This document shows, piece by piece, positions 25,849 to 35,257 of a DNA stretch of 64,000 bases. This DNA comes from GCA-003244245 sp052390495. Its GTDB lineage: Bacteria > Actinomycetota > Actinomycetes > Mycobacteriales > Pseudonocardiaceae. The stretch is from positions 10,872 through 74,871 of the forward strand of contig JBQTGW010000219.1 of the NCBI GenBank assembly GCA_052390495.1, written 5' to 3'. Position numbers and translations under genes: made by a program. Every line of letters starts with the position of its first letter. The stretch's first letter is position 1. The notes under the pieces are model-generated. The model ran no database searches, was not told the DNA's origin, and saw only the letters and a program-made list of their open reading frames with translations.

Positions 25849-28179
25849 ATGAGGGGTAGCACAGCGCACCGTCACGCAGCATACCCGATTGAGCACAATG
25901 TGGAGGCAATGCTCTGCATGCCGCGGCTCAGCGAGGAGCCGATCGAAAGGTCGGCCCTGCTCCAGAAGTTGGTCGAGTCACCACACACACCGTTTGTCCT
26001 CATCTGTGCACCTGTCGGCTACGGTAAGTCGACCCTGCTCGCACAGTGGTCATCCCAGCAGGGGTCATCCCAGCAGGGGTCATCCCACAAGTGGAGCACC
26101 AGCGCGAGATATGCCGGTGCGGTGTGGGATCGGCCGTTCGTCACAGTGGCGCTAGAAAGCGGCGATAATGATCCGTTTTCGTTCTTTGCCACCATTGTCC
26201 GCTCCGCGGAACGGGCCTGTCCGGACCTCGATGGTGTCTCCCTGGCAAGGTCGCCGGGATCCCCGCAATCTGATATAGGCAAAGTTCTCCTGCCAGCTCT
26301 GATCGACGAGATCATCACAAACTGTCCGCACGTGATCCTTGCGCTCGATAACTATCAGGAGATCACTGAGCCAGAATGCCATGAGCAAGTGGCATACCTC
26401 CTGAACCACCTTCCCCCGAGTGCCTGCCTAGCACTGGCCACCCGGACCGATCCCCCTCTTCCACTCGCCCGGCTCCGGGCCTGCGGCAATATTATGGAAC
26501 TCCGTACGGACAATCTGCACTTCGCCCGGGACGAAGTGGCTCAGCTGGTACGGCGCTTCGGTGGCCATCAACTCGACGAGCCCGACCTCGACAATCTCCT
26601 CGAGCGCACCGAGGGATGGCCCGCCATGGTGTGCCTTGCAGCGCGCCTGATGAGGGATCAACCCGACCCGGCCAGGCTCCTCCAGTCCTTCGGTGGCAAC
26701 CACCGGCACGTTGTGGACTATCTGGAAGAAGAGGTCCTCCGGCACCTTCCTGGTGAGGTGCAACGCTTCCTGGCGAGGACCTCGATACTCGACCGATTCA
26801 CGGCACCGCTGTGCGATGCAGTAGCCCGCACGACGAATTCGGCGGACCTGCTCAACGGTTTAGAACGATCAAACCTGTTCCTCGTACCTTTGGATGGGGT
26901 CCGGACCTGGTACCGCTACCACAACCTATTCGGGCAGACCTTACGGCAACAACTGGCCAGGAGCGAACCTGAATTCGGAGCGAACCTGCACCAGAAGGCC
27001 AGCGCGTGGTATGAGCGCAACGGCCATACCGGGGACGCGATTGAGCATGCCCTGGCCGCCGGTGCTACCGACCGGGCGATCGAGCTCATCGCGCGGCACT
27101 GGTCGCATTACGTCTATCAGGGCGAGTTAGCCACGATCCGCGGCTGGCTGGATGCACTCGGTGAGGACCTCACCAGCCGTAGCCCGCTCACCGCAATCTG
27201 CGCCGCGTGGGTCGCTTCGCTGTCAGGGGATCGCCTTGGCGGCTGCCGTTGGCTCAAGATCGCCGAACGGCTGAGTCATCGGGGACCGCTACCCGACGGG
27301 ATGCAATCTATCCAGGGAGCAGTAGCCCTGTATCAGGGAACATTCGGATTCGACGGTCTCACTAAGATGCTAGCGGCCGCACGCACAGCAGCTGATTTAC
27401 ACTCCGACCCCATCTCCGGCCACAGGTCCCCGTGGTACGCACAGGCGAGAGTCGCCCTGGGTTACAGCCGCTATCTGGCTGGCGATGTGCGTGCCGCAGT
27501 GCACCCCCTGGAGCGGGCCGTGGAAGCCGCAGCAGCGTTCCCCGTCTTGCGGATCCTGGCTCTGTCCGCCCTATCACTGGTGACCGGAGACCTCGGCCGA
27601 GCCGCCCAGGCTGCGGATCTGGCGAAGGCGGCGCAGGAACTCGTGATATCCAGTGGCCTGAACGAGTCGTCCGAGGTCACTCTGGCGCAGGTCGCACAGG
27701 CAGCGGCGTTCATGCGCAATGGACAACTGCTTCGCGCCCGTCAGGAGCTGGAGCATGCGGTACGGCTGCGCAGGACGGTCATCGGGCTGCCGCCATGGCC
27801 CACGCTTACCGCGCTGGTGCTGCTGACCCGCGTGGTACTCATCTTGGGCGACCGTGACGACGCGCGGGCCTTGTTCAACGAGGCCACTGACCTGCTGGAC
27901 ACGTTGCCCGACGGCGCCAGCCAGGCAAAAGCTGCGCTGGCCGAGATCGAGCGCAGACTGGCCGATGCCGAGTACTCCGGGGCCGCTCCCCGCCTGACCG
28001 ACCGGGAGGAGGCCGTACTGCGGCTGTTGCAGGGGAGCCTGCCATTGCGGGACGTGGCAGCTCAGCTCTTCGTGACGGTGAACACGGTCAAGAGCCACAC
28101 CCGCCTGATCTACCGCAAGCTGGGCGTCTCGTCCCGCAATGCGGCCATCCGCCGAGCCCGCGAATTGGGCCTGCTATGA
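25849..28179 (+). CDS. LuxR family regulator, MalT/LAL-type STAND ATPase
   Basis: A 776-residue regulator. N-terminal P-loop CAPVGYGKSTLLAQW (residues ~50-65), Walker B VILALDNYQEI, MalT-like winged helix and TPR-rich middle (KASAWYERNGHTGDAIEHALAAG), then a LuxR-type HTH at the C terminus (LTDREEAVLRLLQGSLPLRDVAAQL, VNTVKSHTRLIYRKLGV). Just after the P-loop a 15-bp tandem repeat (26050-26094) inserts SSQQG units. The stop overlaps the convergent LuxR gene by 70 bases. Target genes unknown. Confidence 0.92.
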   Translation: MRGSTAHRHAAYPIEHNVEAMLCMPRLSEEPIERSALLQKLVESPHTPFVLICAPVGYGKSTLLAQWSSQQGSSQQGSSHKWSTSARYAGAVWDRPFVTVALESGDNDPFSFFATIVRSAERACPDLDGVSLARSPGSPQSDIGKVLLPALIDEIITNCPHVILALDNYQEITEPECHEQVAYLLNHLPPSACLALATRTDPPLPLARLRACGNIMELRTDNLHFARDEVAQLVRRFGGHQLDEPDLDNLLERTEGWPAMVCLAARLMRDQPDPARLLQSFGGNHRHVVDYLEEEVLRHLPGEVQRFLARTSILDRFTAPLCDAVARTTNSADLLNGLERSNLFLVPLDGVRTWYRYHNLFGQTLRQQLARSEPEFGANLHQKASAWYERNGHTGDAIEHALAAGATDRAIELIARHWSHYVYQGELATIRGWLDALGEDLTSRSPLTAICAAWVASLSGDRLGGCRWLKIAERLSHRGPLPDGMQSIQGAVALYQGTFGFDGLTKMLAAARTAADLHSDPISGHRSPWYAQARVALGYSRYLAGDVRAAVHPLERAVEAAAAFPVLRILALSALSLVTGDLGRAAQAADLAKAAQELVISSGLNESSEVTLAQVAQAAAFMRNGQLLRARQELEHAVRLRRTVIGLPPWPTLTALVLLTRVVLILGDRDDARALFNEATDLLDTLPDGASQAKAALAEIERRLADAEYSGAAPRLTDREEAVLRLLQGSLPLRDVAAQLFVTVNTVKSHTRLIYRKLGVSSRNAAIRRARELGLL
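26050..26094 (+). repeat. 15-bp tandem repeat inside LuxR gene
   Basis: Two exact copies of TCATCCCAGCAGGGG and a third diverged copy. In frame, they add SSQQG units directly behind the Walker A region. Confidence 0.85.
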
Positions 28180-30974
28180 CCGTTGCCAGGCGGGGGCGCA
28201 GCGAACATAGCGGACACCGGGGCACCGGCCAGAAGCTCCAGTTGGTGTGCTCGGCGCACGGCGTCTCCTCGACGCGTCACCGCCAGCTTCCGATAAATGC
28301 TCTTGAGGTGCGTTTTCACGGTGTTGATGGATACGAACATCTCGGTGGCGATCTCCTCCGATGTCCGCATCTGCGCTAGATGCTGTAGCACCTCCAGCTC
28401 ACGATCACTGAGCTTCCCGGACAGCAGAGGAGCCTGCTCAGGGGGGCCACCATGCTCGTCGCACTGCACAACGCCGATCCGCAGCGGCTCAAGCAGGCGC
28501 GCATACTGGCGCGCCAAGTCCTGATCAGAGCCCAGAACCGAACGCAGCCAGGACTGGCATCCGGCGAACGGCAGCCGCACCCGCTCGCGGTCGCCAAGCC
28601 GTAGCGCTCGATCCAACGATCGCCGTCCCCGTGCGGGGTCGCCGGTGGCGTAACACGATTGCGCGTCCAAAAGCCATGCCTCCACCCGTACGTCGCTGCG
28701 CACGGTAACGGCCTCCGCCAGCGTCGGACGCAGCGTGCCTACTGCCGCAGCAGGGTGACCTGCCGACAACTGCGCCCTGGCCAGCGCGACCGCGCCGTCC
28801 GCGGTGTGGGTGCCGCCGGCGCGGATGGCTGCCTGCCAGGCCGCGATCGGCGCCCCCATGCCGGTGTGAGCCTGCGATTCCGTGAGCATCATTCTGCGGA
28901 CCAGCCAGGATGGAATCGACCTTGCAGCGCGCCTGGAGCGTAACGTCTCGACCGCCCGGTGGTCGTGCCCTTGCGCGATGGCGATCTGGGCCGACACCAA
29001 CTCGCGCACAGCCGCTGTCCAGGGGTGGGACTCCAGCAGGGCCGGGTCTGTCTGGTCCAGCACCCGCCTGGCATCGGCCAGCTGGTAGCGCTGCAGCGCG
29101 ATCCACCCCTGCGCCACCCGCAGTGCAGCACCTCCCTGAGATATCGGCGACGTCGGCATCGATGCCAACAGCGCTGCCCGACCGGCTAGTTCGGCTGCGC
29201 ACTCCCACCGGCCACGTAACACTTCGACAAGCGCACTGTGGGCCAGGCAATCGAACCTCAGGACGGTGCTGTCTGCCTCGACGGCCGCAGCGTGCGCCGC
29301 TGCGAACGAGTCCGCTGCCTGCGTCCACTGGCCTGCCCACATCTCGTTGCCTGCCCGGCCAACCAAGGCTAGGGAACGCAGGTCTGGACGTTGGTCAAGG
29401 AGCTCGTACTGGATCGGCTCCAGCAGCATCTCGACGTCGGCAGTCGCCTCCCCCGCGCATGTCTCGTGGTAACCGCGGGCGTGCACCAGGCGCAGTAGCG
29501 CGGCGGTGAGCCGGGCCGTTTTCGCGTCATCCTGCGGCCGCTCGCCGAGGATCTGCATGCCCTGACCTAGCGCTGACCGGTAGCCTTGCTCGTCTGCACA
29601 ACCCAACGCCAGGGCAGCCGCTACCAACGCTGGTTCCAGGTCGGTGACAACACCGCCTGCCACGAGCGCAGGCATCGGACCCAGTGCCGCGGTAAGCAGC
29701 GGAGCAGGCCTCAGGCCGAGCAGGTCGCCGACAGCGAGCCGGTTGACGACCAGGGTGCTCGCCAGCTGCCAGTCATGCGCCGCCGTTGCGTGCTGCACAG
29801 CTTCGGTCAACAGACCTTGGGCACTGAACCAGGCTGCGGCGCGTCTATGCAGCACGGCGGTCTGACCCGGGTTCTCGTGCTGCAGCCGCAGGCGCAGTAC
29901 ATTCTGGAACATGTGATGATAGCGATACCAGCCATGCCCGAGTGGCCGGATGAAGGCGTTCTGTCCGACGAGCACCGAAAACTCGGTCCCTTCAGCCCCG
30001 ACAGTTAGTTCAGCAGCGATCTCGGCATTGACCCGGTCGAGGATACTGGTAGTGAGCAGCAAGCGGCGCACTGTGGGCGGCTGGGCGTCGAGAACCTCTT
30101 CTATCAGATATCCGGCGATAGCATGTTCACCGCTCGTGATGTGCTTAACGAGCTCGTCGGGAGCTGGATGTCCGTCCATCGACATCGCAGCCAGCCGAAG
30201 TCCCGCCGCCCAGCCCTCGGTTCTTTCCAGCAGGACCCGGACCGATTCTCGGCGCAGCACGACATTGTGCTGCGCCATCAGCTCGTCGGCCTCCAGCTCA
30301 GTGAAAGCCAGATCGTCCGAGTCGATTTCGGCCAAGTCACCGGTAAGCCGGTAGCGGTGCAGCGGGAGTGGAAGATCTCGCCGGGAGATGATCACCAGCC
30401 GAAGGCGGAAACGGGCAAGCTTGAGAAGGTAAGCCATCGCAGCAACCAATGTCGAACCCACTGCCGGGCGGAAGTCGTCGAGCACCAGCACGACCAGGTG
30501 CTCCCGACGAGTCAAGACCGAGGCCAGCTCGGCGATGCGCACGTGATCGATACCGTCGGTTCCGAACGGAGCGCCGACAGCGGGCGGTAGGTCCACCCCA
30601 GCGCGGCGCAACGCCGCGAGCAGGTAGCCCCAGAACAAATCGGGGTCACAGTCCCCATCATCGGCACTCACCCAAGCGACCGTGATCGGCGTCGCCGTGT
30701 TCTCCAGGGATGCCACCCACGACGCGACCGCCACTGTCTTGCCCGCCCCAGGGACACCGGTCACGACGGTCAGCAGACTACGCACGCCTTTCCCGATGCG
30801 GGCCGTCAGCCGAGGACGCGAAACCACCCAGCCGGGCAACTCAGGAACCTCGATCTTGGAAGACAACCAGTGATCGGTGATCTCCTCAGCTTTCAGCTGA
30901 TCCACCACCTCACGCACCCCCCTGCGCAGACGAACAGCTCCTGTCTCCTCCACGAAGGGGTGACTCCGCATCAC
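28110..30974 (-). CDS. LuxR family regulator, MalT-type STAND ATPase
   Basis: A 954-residue paralogue-type neighbour of the preceding regulator. P-loop VTGVPGAGKTVAVASW near residue 70, Walker B LVVLVLDDFRP, long TPR-like superhelical region, and C-terminal HTH with LSDRELEVLQHLAQMRTSEEIA and INTVKTHLKSIYRKLAV. About 35 residues follow the HTH, encoded antisense to the HTH of the convergent gene. The two regulators share architecture but only modest sequence similarity. Ligand and targets unknown. Confidence 0.92.
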   Translation of the reverse strand: MMRSHPFVEETGAVRLRRGVREVVDQLKAEEITDHWLSSKIEVPELPGWVVSRPRLTARIGKGVRSLLTVVTGVPGAGKTVAVASWVASLENTATPITVAWVSADDGDCDPDLFWGYLLAALRRAGVDLPPAVGAPFGTDGIDHVRIAELASVLTRREHLVVLVLDDFRPAVGSTLVAAMAYLLKLARFRLRLVIISRRDLPLPLHRYRLTGDLAEIDSDDLAFTELEADELMAQHNVVLRRESVRVLLERTEGWAAGLRLAAMSMDGHPAPDELVKHITSGEHAIAGYLIEEVLDAQPPTVRRLLLTTSILDRVNAEIAAELTVGAEGTEFSVLVGQNAFIRPLGHGWYRYHHMFQNVLRLRLQHENPGQTAVLHRRAAAWFSAQGLLTEAVQHATAAHDWQLASTLVVNRLAVGDLLGLRPAPLLTAALGPMPALVAGGVVTDLEPALVAAALALGCADEQGYRSALGQGMQILGERPQDDAKTARLTAALLRLVHARGYHETCAGEATADVEMLLEPIQYELLDQRPDLRSLALVGRAGNEMWAGQWTQAADSFAAAHAAAVEADSTVLRFDCLAHSALVEVLRGRWECAAELAGRAALLASMPTSPISQGGAALRVAQGWIALQRYQLADARRVLDQTDPALLESHPWTAAVRELVSAQIAIAQGHDHRAVETLRSRRAARSIPSWLVRRMMLTESQAHTGMGAPIAAWQAAIRAGGTHTADGAVALARAQLSAGHPAAAVGTLRPTLAEAVTVRSDVRVEAWLLDAQSCYATGDPARGRRSLDRALRLGDRERVRLPFAGCQSWLRSVLGSDQDLARQYARLLEPLRIGVVQCDEHGGPPEQAPLLSGKLSDRELEVLQHLAQMRTSEEIATEMFVSINTVKTHLKSIYRKLAVTRRGDAVRRAHQLELLAGAPVSAMFAAPPPGNGHSRPNSRARRMAALRDETPSLR

Positions 30975-31030
30975 CCACAGGACGATGTCACCCGGGTGAC
31001 ATCGTCCTCGGCGTTCATCACCCAGGATGG

Positions 31031-31483
31031 ATGAACTGGGGGTGTGAAAGTCCCGGCACCATCACAGCTGTGCACTGCCGGTCGGCCGGGCAAAACGCGT
31101 GTCCCGTCGTAGACGCCGCAGCGGGGCTGGCGACCTGGTCAGTGCGGGTGGGGATCAGAGCCACCTGCGCCGTTGCCAGGACGCTGCAACCACTGACGGA
31201 TCTTGCAGCGCGCCCACCCCTGCTCCCGGAGCGCTACTCGCCTGGTCACCTGATGCATATGCTGACCGACGCGGGTCGCGCACAGCGGCGCGGCGCGACG
31301 CTGACGGCGCTGAGATACTTTCGCGAAGTCGCCAGCTGCCTGGCGGCCGCGATCGACCTCCCCGAGATCATCAGAACCGCCACCAGCTCACCGACCTCCA
31401 AGGCAGGTCAAGACCTCCCCATCCGGAGCATCGAGGCCGACGATGCGGTTGCGGCATGGGTCGACCGAGTATTCCACCGGTGA
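31031..31483 (+). CDS. Hypothetical protein
   Basis: A 150-residue frame divergent from the LuxR gene, not recognised. The C-terminal half looks protein-like and helical (GRAQRRGATLTALRYFREVA, VAAWVDRVFHR) and third positions are GC-rich. The N-terminal ~40 residues are less convincing, so a later start (a GTG near 31140) is possible. Confidence 0.5.
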   Translation: MNWGCESPGTITAVHCRSAGQNACPVVDAAAGLATWSVRVGIRATCAVARTLQPLTDLAARPPLLPERYSPGHLMHMLTDAGRAQRRGATLTALRYFREVASCLAAAIDLPEIIRTATSSPTSKAGQDLPIRSIEADDAVAAWVDRVFHR

Positions 31484-31565
31484 GGTTCACCGGCGGCGGT
31501 ATGCGAGCATCTTTCGGGGGATCGCTGTTGTGTGATCGTGACAATTCGGGACTAGCATCGCAGGT

Positions 31566-32411
31566 ATGCACCGACCCCAGGACGACGTGGTTCCCCTCCA
31601 CGAGCCGTTCGAGATGGCACTCCGCGGATTCAACCGGCAGCAGGTCCTAGCCTATATCGAATCACTTGATGGCCGCATCACCATGGTCGTGAAAGATCGG
31701 GAATCGGCGTTGACGCAAGTGGCCGAGCTTAGCAGGACCATTGACCAGCTACGCGAAGAGAGCGAACTTTTGGCGCATCTCCGCCGGGCGACGGAAAAGG
31801 CAAACGAGCAGGCGGAGCTCGCGGCGCAGGTTCCGATCGTGGGGGCAAGTGTCCGTATCCAGCGGATAGTGCGGCTGGCCGAGGAAGAAGCCGCCGAGCT
31901 GAAGGCCCGCGCCGAGCAGGAGATCGCCGAATCCAAGGCCCACGCGCTGAAGGAGATCAACGAACTGAAGGCCCGTGCCGAGAAGGAGGTCAACGAACTG
32001 CGGGTCCGTGCTGAACAGGACGCCAAGCGAGAGGTGGCCCGAAGAGAGTCTGAAGCGGCCGACCGGATCCGGGCCCGCGACCAACGCGGCCTGGCAGGTC
32101 TGCATCTGCTGCTGAAAATCGTCGTCCCCCGGCTGGCCGAACGGATATCTGTGGTTGAGCGGATGGAGGCTGGGCTCGCCGAGTCGCGCACCCGGACCGG
32201 CAGGGAGGTAGCCGCCCTGGAAGCGTTCCGCGCCAAGGTCACCACTCAGCTCTCCGCAACCCGCCAGGTCGTGGTGGAGGCGCTCGAGCAGGTGCAGCAG
32301 GTCAAGATCGACAATACCGGACCCGCCCGGCACCATCCCGTACCGAGCCAGCGCGACGGTCACCCGGCTGGCCAGCACGGCGTCGAGGGCCGCATAACCT
32401 CGAAGCCATGA
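31566..32411 (+). CDS. DivIVA-like coiled-coil protein
   Basis: A 281-residue protein. The N terminus (PFEMALRGFNRQQVLAYIESLD) resembles the DivIVA/Wag31 membrane-binding region. It is followed by a long coiled coil with near-repeated units (AELKARAEQEIAESKAHALK, INELKARAEKEVNELRVRAE). A second helical block and a polar tail follow. DivIVA-type proteins mark poles and scaffold apical growth; this one is a divergent paralogue rather than the main Wag31. ATGA overlap with the aminotransferase gene. Confidence 0.75.
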   Translation: MHRPQDDVVPLHEPFEMALRGFNRQQVLAYIESLDGRITMVVKDRESALTQVAELSRTIDQLREESELLAHLRRATEKANEQAELAAQVPIVGASVRIQRIVRLAEEEAAELKARAEQEIAESKAHALKEINELKARAEKEVNELRVRAEQDAKREVARRESEAADRIRARDQRGLAGLHLLLKIVVPRLAERISVVERMEAGLAESRTRTGREVAALEAFRAKVTTQLSATRQVVVEALEQVQQVKIDNTGPARHHPVPSQRDGHPAGQHGVEGRITSKP

Positions 32412-33646
32412 CCGTCCTTGACACGTCCCTTGGTGCGTCCCAGTGCACCACGACGTCTGAGTTCATCGTCGCCGACGAGCAGTGGAGTACCCACAACTAC
32501 CATCCGCTACCAGTGGTGATCACCTCCGGTGACGGCGCCTGGGTCACCGATGTGACCGGCCGCCGATACCTGGATTTCCTCGCTGGCTACTCGGCTCTGA
32601 ACTTCGGTCATCGCCATCCCGCTCTGGTAGCGGCCGCAGTGGAGCAGTTGGGGCGGATAACACTGACCTCCCGGGCCTTCCACCATGACCTGCTCGGAGC
32701 GTTCTGCCAGGAGCTCGCTCAGCTGACCGGTACCGAGATGGTGCTCCCGATGAACTCTGGTGCAGAAGCGGTCGAGTCCGCGATCAAGGTGGCCCGGCTA
32801 TGGGCCCACCGGGTCAAGGCAATCCCGGAGGGCACCGCAGAGATCGTAGTGGCGAGCGGCAACTTTCACGGCCGCACCACGACGATCGTGTCGTTCTCCA
32901 CCGACGAGGTGGCCCGGACCGGCTTCGGCCCGTTCACCCCGGGTTTCGTGGTGGTGCCCTATGGTGACGTCGATGCGCTGCACAGTGTGATCACCTCTCG
33001 GACAGCGGCAGTACTCGTCGAACCGGTGCAGGGCGAAGCGGGGGTGCTGGTGCCGCCACCGGGTTACCTGGCCGGTGTCCGCGCGGCCTGCGACGACGCG
33101 GGGGCATTGCTGATCGCCGACGAGATACAGTCCGGGCTGGCCCGCACCGGCGAACTGCTGGCGCTGGACCACGAGGGGGTGCGAGCCGACCTGTATACCC
33201 TGGGCAAGGCACTCGGTGGTGGGATCCTGCCGGTCTCGGCGGTGGTCGGCCGTCGGGCCGTGCTGGGCGTACTACGGCCCGGTGAGCACGGGTCGACATT
33301 CGGAGGCAACCCGCTGGCCTGCGCCGTTGGCCGGGCGGTGATTGCCCTCCTGGCCACCGGCGAGTTCCAACGCCGATCCCGCGAGCTGGGCGCACACCTG
33401 CATGCTCGGCTGGGCGAGCTGGTCGGACGCGGCGTCACGGAGGTCACCGGTCGAGGCCTGTGGGCCGGGGTACAGATCGCCCCCGGTGGGCCGACCGGGC
33501 GAGCAGCGTCGGAGGCGCTGATGGCCAGAGGCGTGCTATGCAAGGAAACCCACTCCACGACGTTACGGATCGCTCCCCCGTTGGTGATCACCGGCGATGA
33601 GCTGGACGGCGGCATTGACGCGATCATTGACGTCCTTGCGCACTGA
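32408..33646 (+). CDS. rocD: Ornithine aminotransferase-type class III aminotransferase
   Basis: PLP-dependent aminotransferase (412 residues) most like ornithine--oxo-acid transaminase. Seen: MNSGAEAVESAIKVARLW for cofactor phosphate binding, GNFHGRTTTIVSFS, LLIADEIQSGLARTG with the PLP-contacting Asp, TLGKALGGGILPVSAV with the Schiff-base Lys, and GSTFGGNPLACAVG. It would convert ornithine and 2-oxoglutarate to glutamate semialdehyde and glutamate. Other class III substrates are possible. Ten bases before the next gene. Confidence 0.87.
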   Translation: MTVLDTSLGASQCTTTSEFIVADEQWSTHNYHPLPVVITSGDGAWVTDVTGRRYLDFLAGYSALNFGHRHPALVAAAVEQLGRITLTSRAFHHDLLGAFCQELAQLTGTEMVLPMNSGAEAVESAIKVARLWAHRVKAIPEGTAEIVVASGNFHGRTTTIVSFSTDEVARTGFGPFTPGFVVVPYGDVDALHSVITSRTAAVLVEPVQGEAGVLVPPPGYLAGVRAACDDAGALLIADEIQSGLARTGELLALDHEGVRADLYTLGKALGGGILPVSAVVGRRAVLGVLRPGEHGSTFGGNPLACAVGRAVIALLATGEFQRRSRELGAHLHARLGELVGRGVTEVTGRGLWAGVQIAPGGPTGRAASEALMARGVLCKETHSTTLRIAPPLVITGDELDGGIDAIIDVLAH

Positions 33647-33655
33647 GGAGAGCCC

Positions 33656-35257
33656 GTGCCCTTCGGCGCTACCCAAATCTTGCGGCCCCAGATCTTGCGG
33701 CCCGTGGGCATGCTGGCAGCGTTGGCACTACTGGCGACGGTAGGCGGGGGGTGCACGGTGGGTCCTTCAGATCGGCCCGCTGTGGCGGTCCGCGACGCTA
33801 GCCTGCCCCCACTGCGCCCCCCTCCGACACTGCCCAGTACCCCGCCACTACCACCCCCCGGCGAATACCGGCCCAGTTCGCTGAACTGGCAAGACTGCAC
33901 GGACACGATCACCGCTGCGCTGCGCACACTCCATCCGGGTGAGCCCGGACCCGCACGGGTGGAATGTGCTGAGTTGCCCGTCGACGCCGATCTGTCGGTG
34001 CCTGCGTACGGGAATTCATTGACACTGGATCTGACCCGGATCGGCAATGGCCCGGCTCCACTGGTGGTGGTCGGCGAGGCGGCTGCGGAACCCGGCACTG
34101 TGCAGGCCGCCCGGCTGGCTGGTCAGCTGCCCGCAACCCTGCTCGATTCCTTCACACTGATCGGACTGGCCCGGCGTGGTACCGGAACCAGCGAACCGCT
34201 GAACTGCATACCTGCGAACACCCGAAACCGGATCCTCGGCTTTGATCCCGAAGTTCGCCAACTGGGACAACTCGATTCGCTGCTCGACGTAGCCCGCACA
34301 GCGATCCAGACCTGTGTCCAGGATGTCGGCGAGGTTCTCGTGGCGATCAACTCCACCGGCGCTGCCGACGACCTCGAGACGCTCCGGGTTCGCTTGGGCG
34401 CGCCGGTACTCAACGTTCTTTCCTACGGCAGTGCATCACGCGCGGTCGTCGGCTTCATGCGCCGGTACCCCACTTCGGTGGGACGGGTGGTGCTTGACGG
34501 TACCGCCGATCCCACTCTTGACAGCATCACCGGCTCGGAAGCCGCGCTGGCGGCCACGGAAGCCGGGTACACCGCATTCGCCGCCGACTGCGTTGCCCGC
34601 GGCTGCCCGCTCGGATCCGACCCCCGGGCCGCTCTACCAGCCCTGGCCGAAGCACTGCGCCAGGTACCGTTGCAGGCGGGACAGCAGCGGATCACCGCTG
34701 GAACGGCGTATCAGGCGGTGCTGGATACGATCGGCACTCCGGAGCGCTGGAGACAACTGTCCGAAGCGCTCGCCGCCGCCCGCGACGGCGAAGGTAACCC
34801 AGTGGCGGCGCTGGTAGCGCCGCTGATCGTCCCGACCGGCGGGCTGCCCGCGCGCTTCGACCCCGCCCTGGCGACGTACTGCAATGACACCTCGACCCGG
34901 GTGCCGCCGGAGCGCGCTGAGGAGCTGGTTGAGCAGTGGCGAGCGCGATTCCCCCTGTTCGGTGCGCTCTTCGCGCAGCGGCTGTTGCTGTGCAGCGCGT
35001 GGCCGGTGCCCACCAAGCCATCAGTGGGATCCGGCCGCGCGCTACCGCCGGTCCTGGTGGTAGCCACTGCTGGAGATCCGGTGACCCCGGCCGAAGGTGC
35101 CCGGCGCACCGCGGAGTCACTGCCAGCGGCGACGCTGGTGAGCTGGCAAGGGCAGGCCCACGGGGCGGTGGGGCGCAGCCCTTGTGTAGTTGAGCTGGTC
35201 ACCCGTTTCCTGATGGACGGCGTGGTGCCCCCGCAGGGCACTCTGTGTCCGCCTTAG
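33656..35257 (+). CDS. Secreted alpha/beta hydrolase, tripeptidyl aminopeptidase (TAP) type
   Basis: A 533-residue exported hydrolase. The N terminus has a hydrophobic signal (GMLAALALLATVGGGC) with a plausible lipobox Cys. The nucleophile region is VLNVLSYGSASRAVVGFM, where the first Gly of GxSxG is replaced by Leu/Val. The TAP-like C-terminal domain ends with SWQGQAHGAVGRSPCVVEL, holding the catalytic His, and a conserved C-terminal Cys. Probably a peptidase or esterase at the cell surface. The 3' end overlaps the convergent LigD-like gene by 59 bases. Confidence 0.82.
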   Translation: MPFGATQILRPQILRPVGMLAALALLATVGGGCTVGPSDRPAVAVRDASLPPLRPPPTLPSTPPLPPPGEYRPSSLNWQDCTDTITAALRTLHPGEPGPARVECAELPVDADLSVPAYGNSLTLDLTRIGNGPAPLVVVGEAAAEPGTVQAARLAGQLPATLLDSFTLIGLARRGTGTSEPLNCIPANTRNRILGFDPEVRQLGQLDSLLDVARTAIQTCVQDVGEVLVAINSTGAADDLETLRVRLGAPVLNVLSYGSASRAVVGFMRRYPTSVGRVVLDGTADPTLDSITGSEAALAATEAGYTAFAADCVARGCPLGSDPRAALPALAEALRQVPLQAGQQRITAGTAYQAVLDTIGTPERWRQLSEALAAARDGEGNPVAALVAPLIVPTGGLPARFDPALATYCNDTSTRVPPERAEELVEQWRARFPLFGALFAQRLLLCSAWPVPTKPSVGSGRALPPVLVVATAGDPVTPAEGARRTAESLPAATLVSWQGQAHGAVGRSPCVVELVTRFLMDGVVPPQGTLCPP

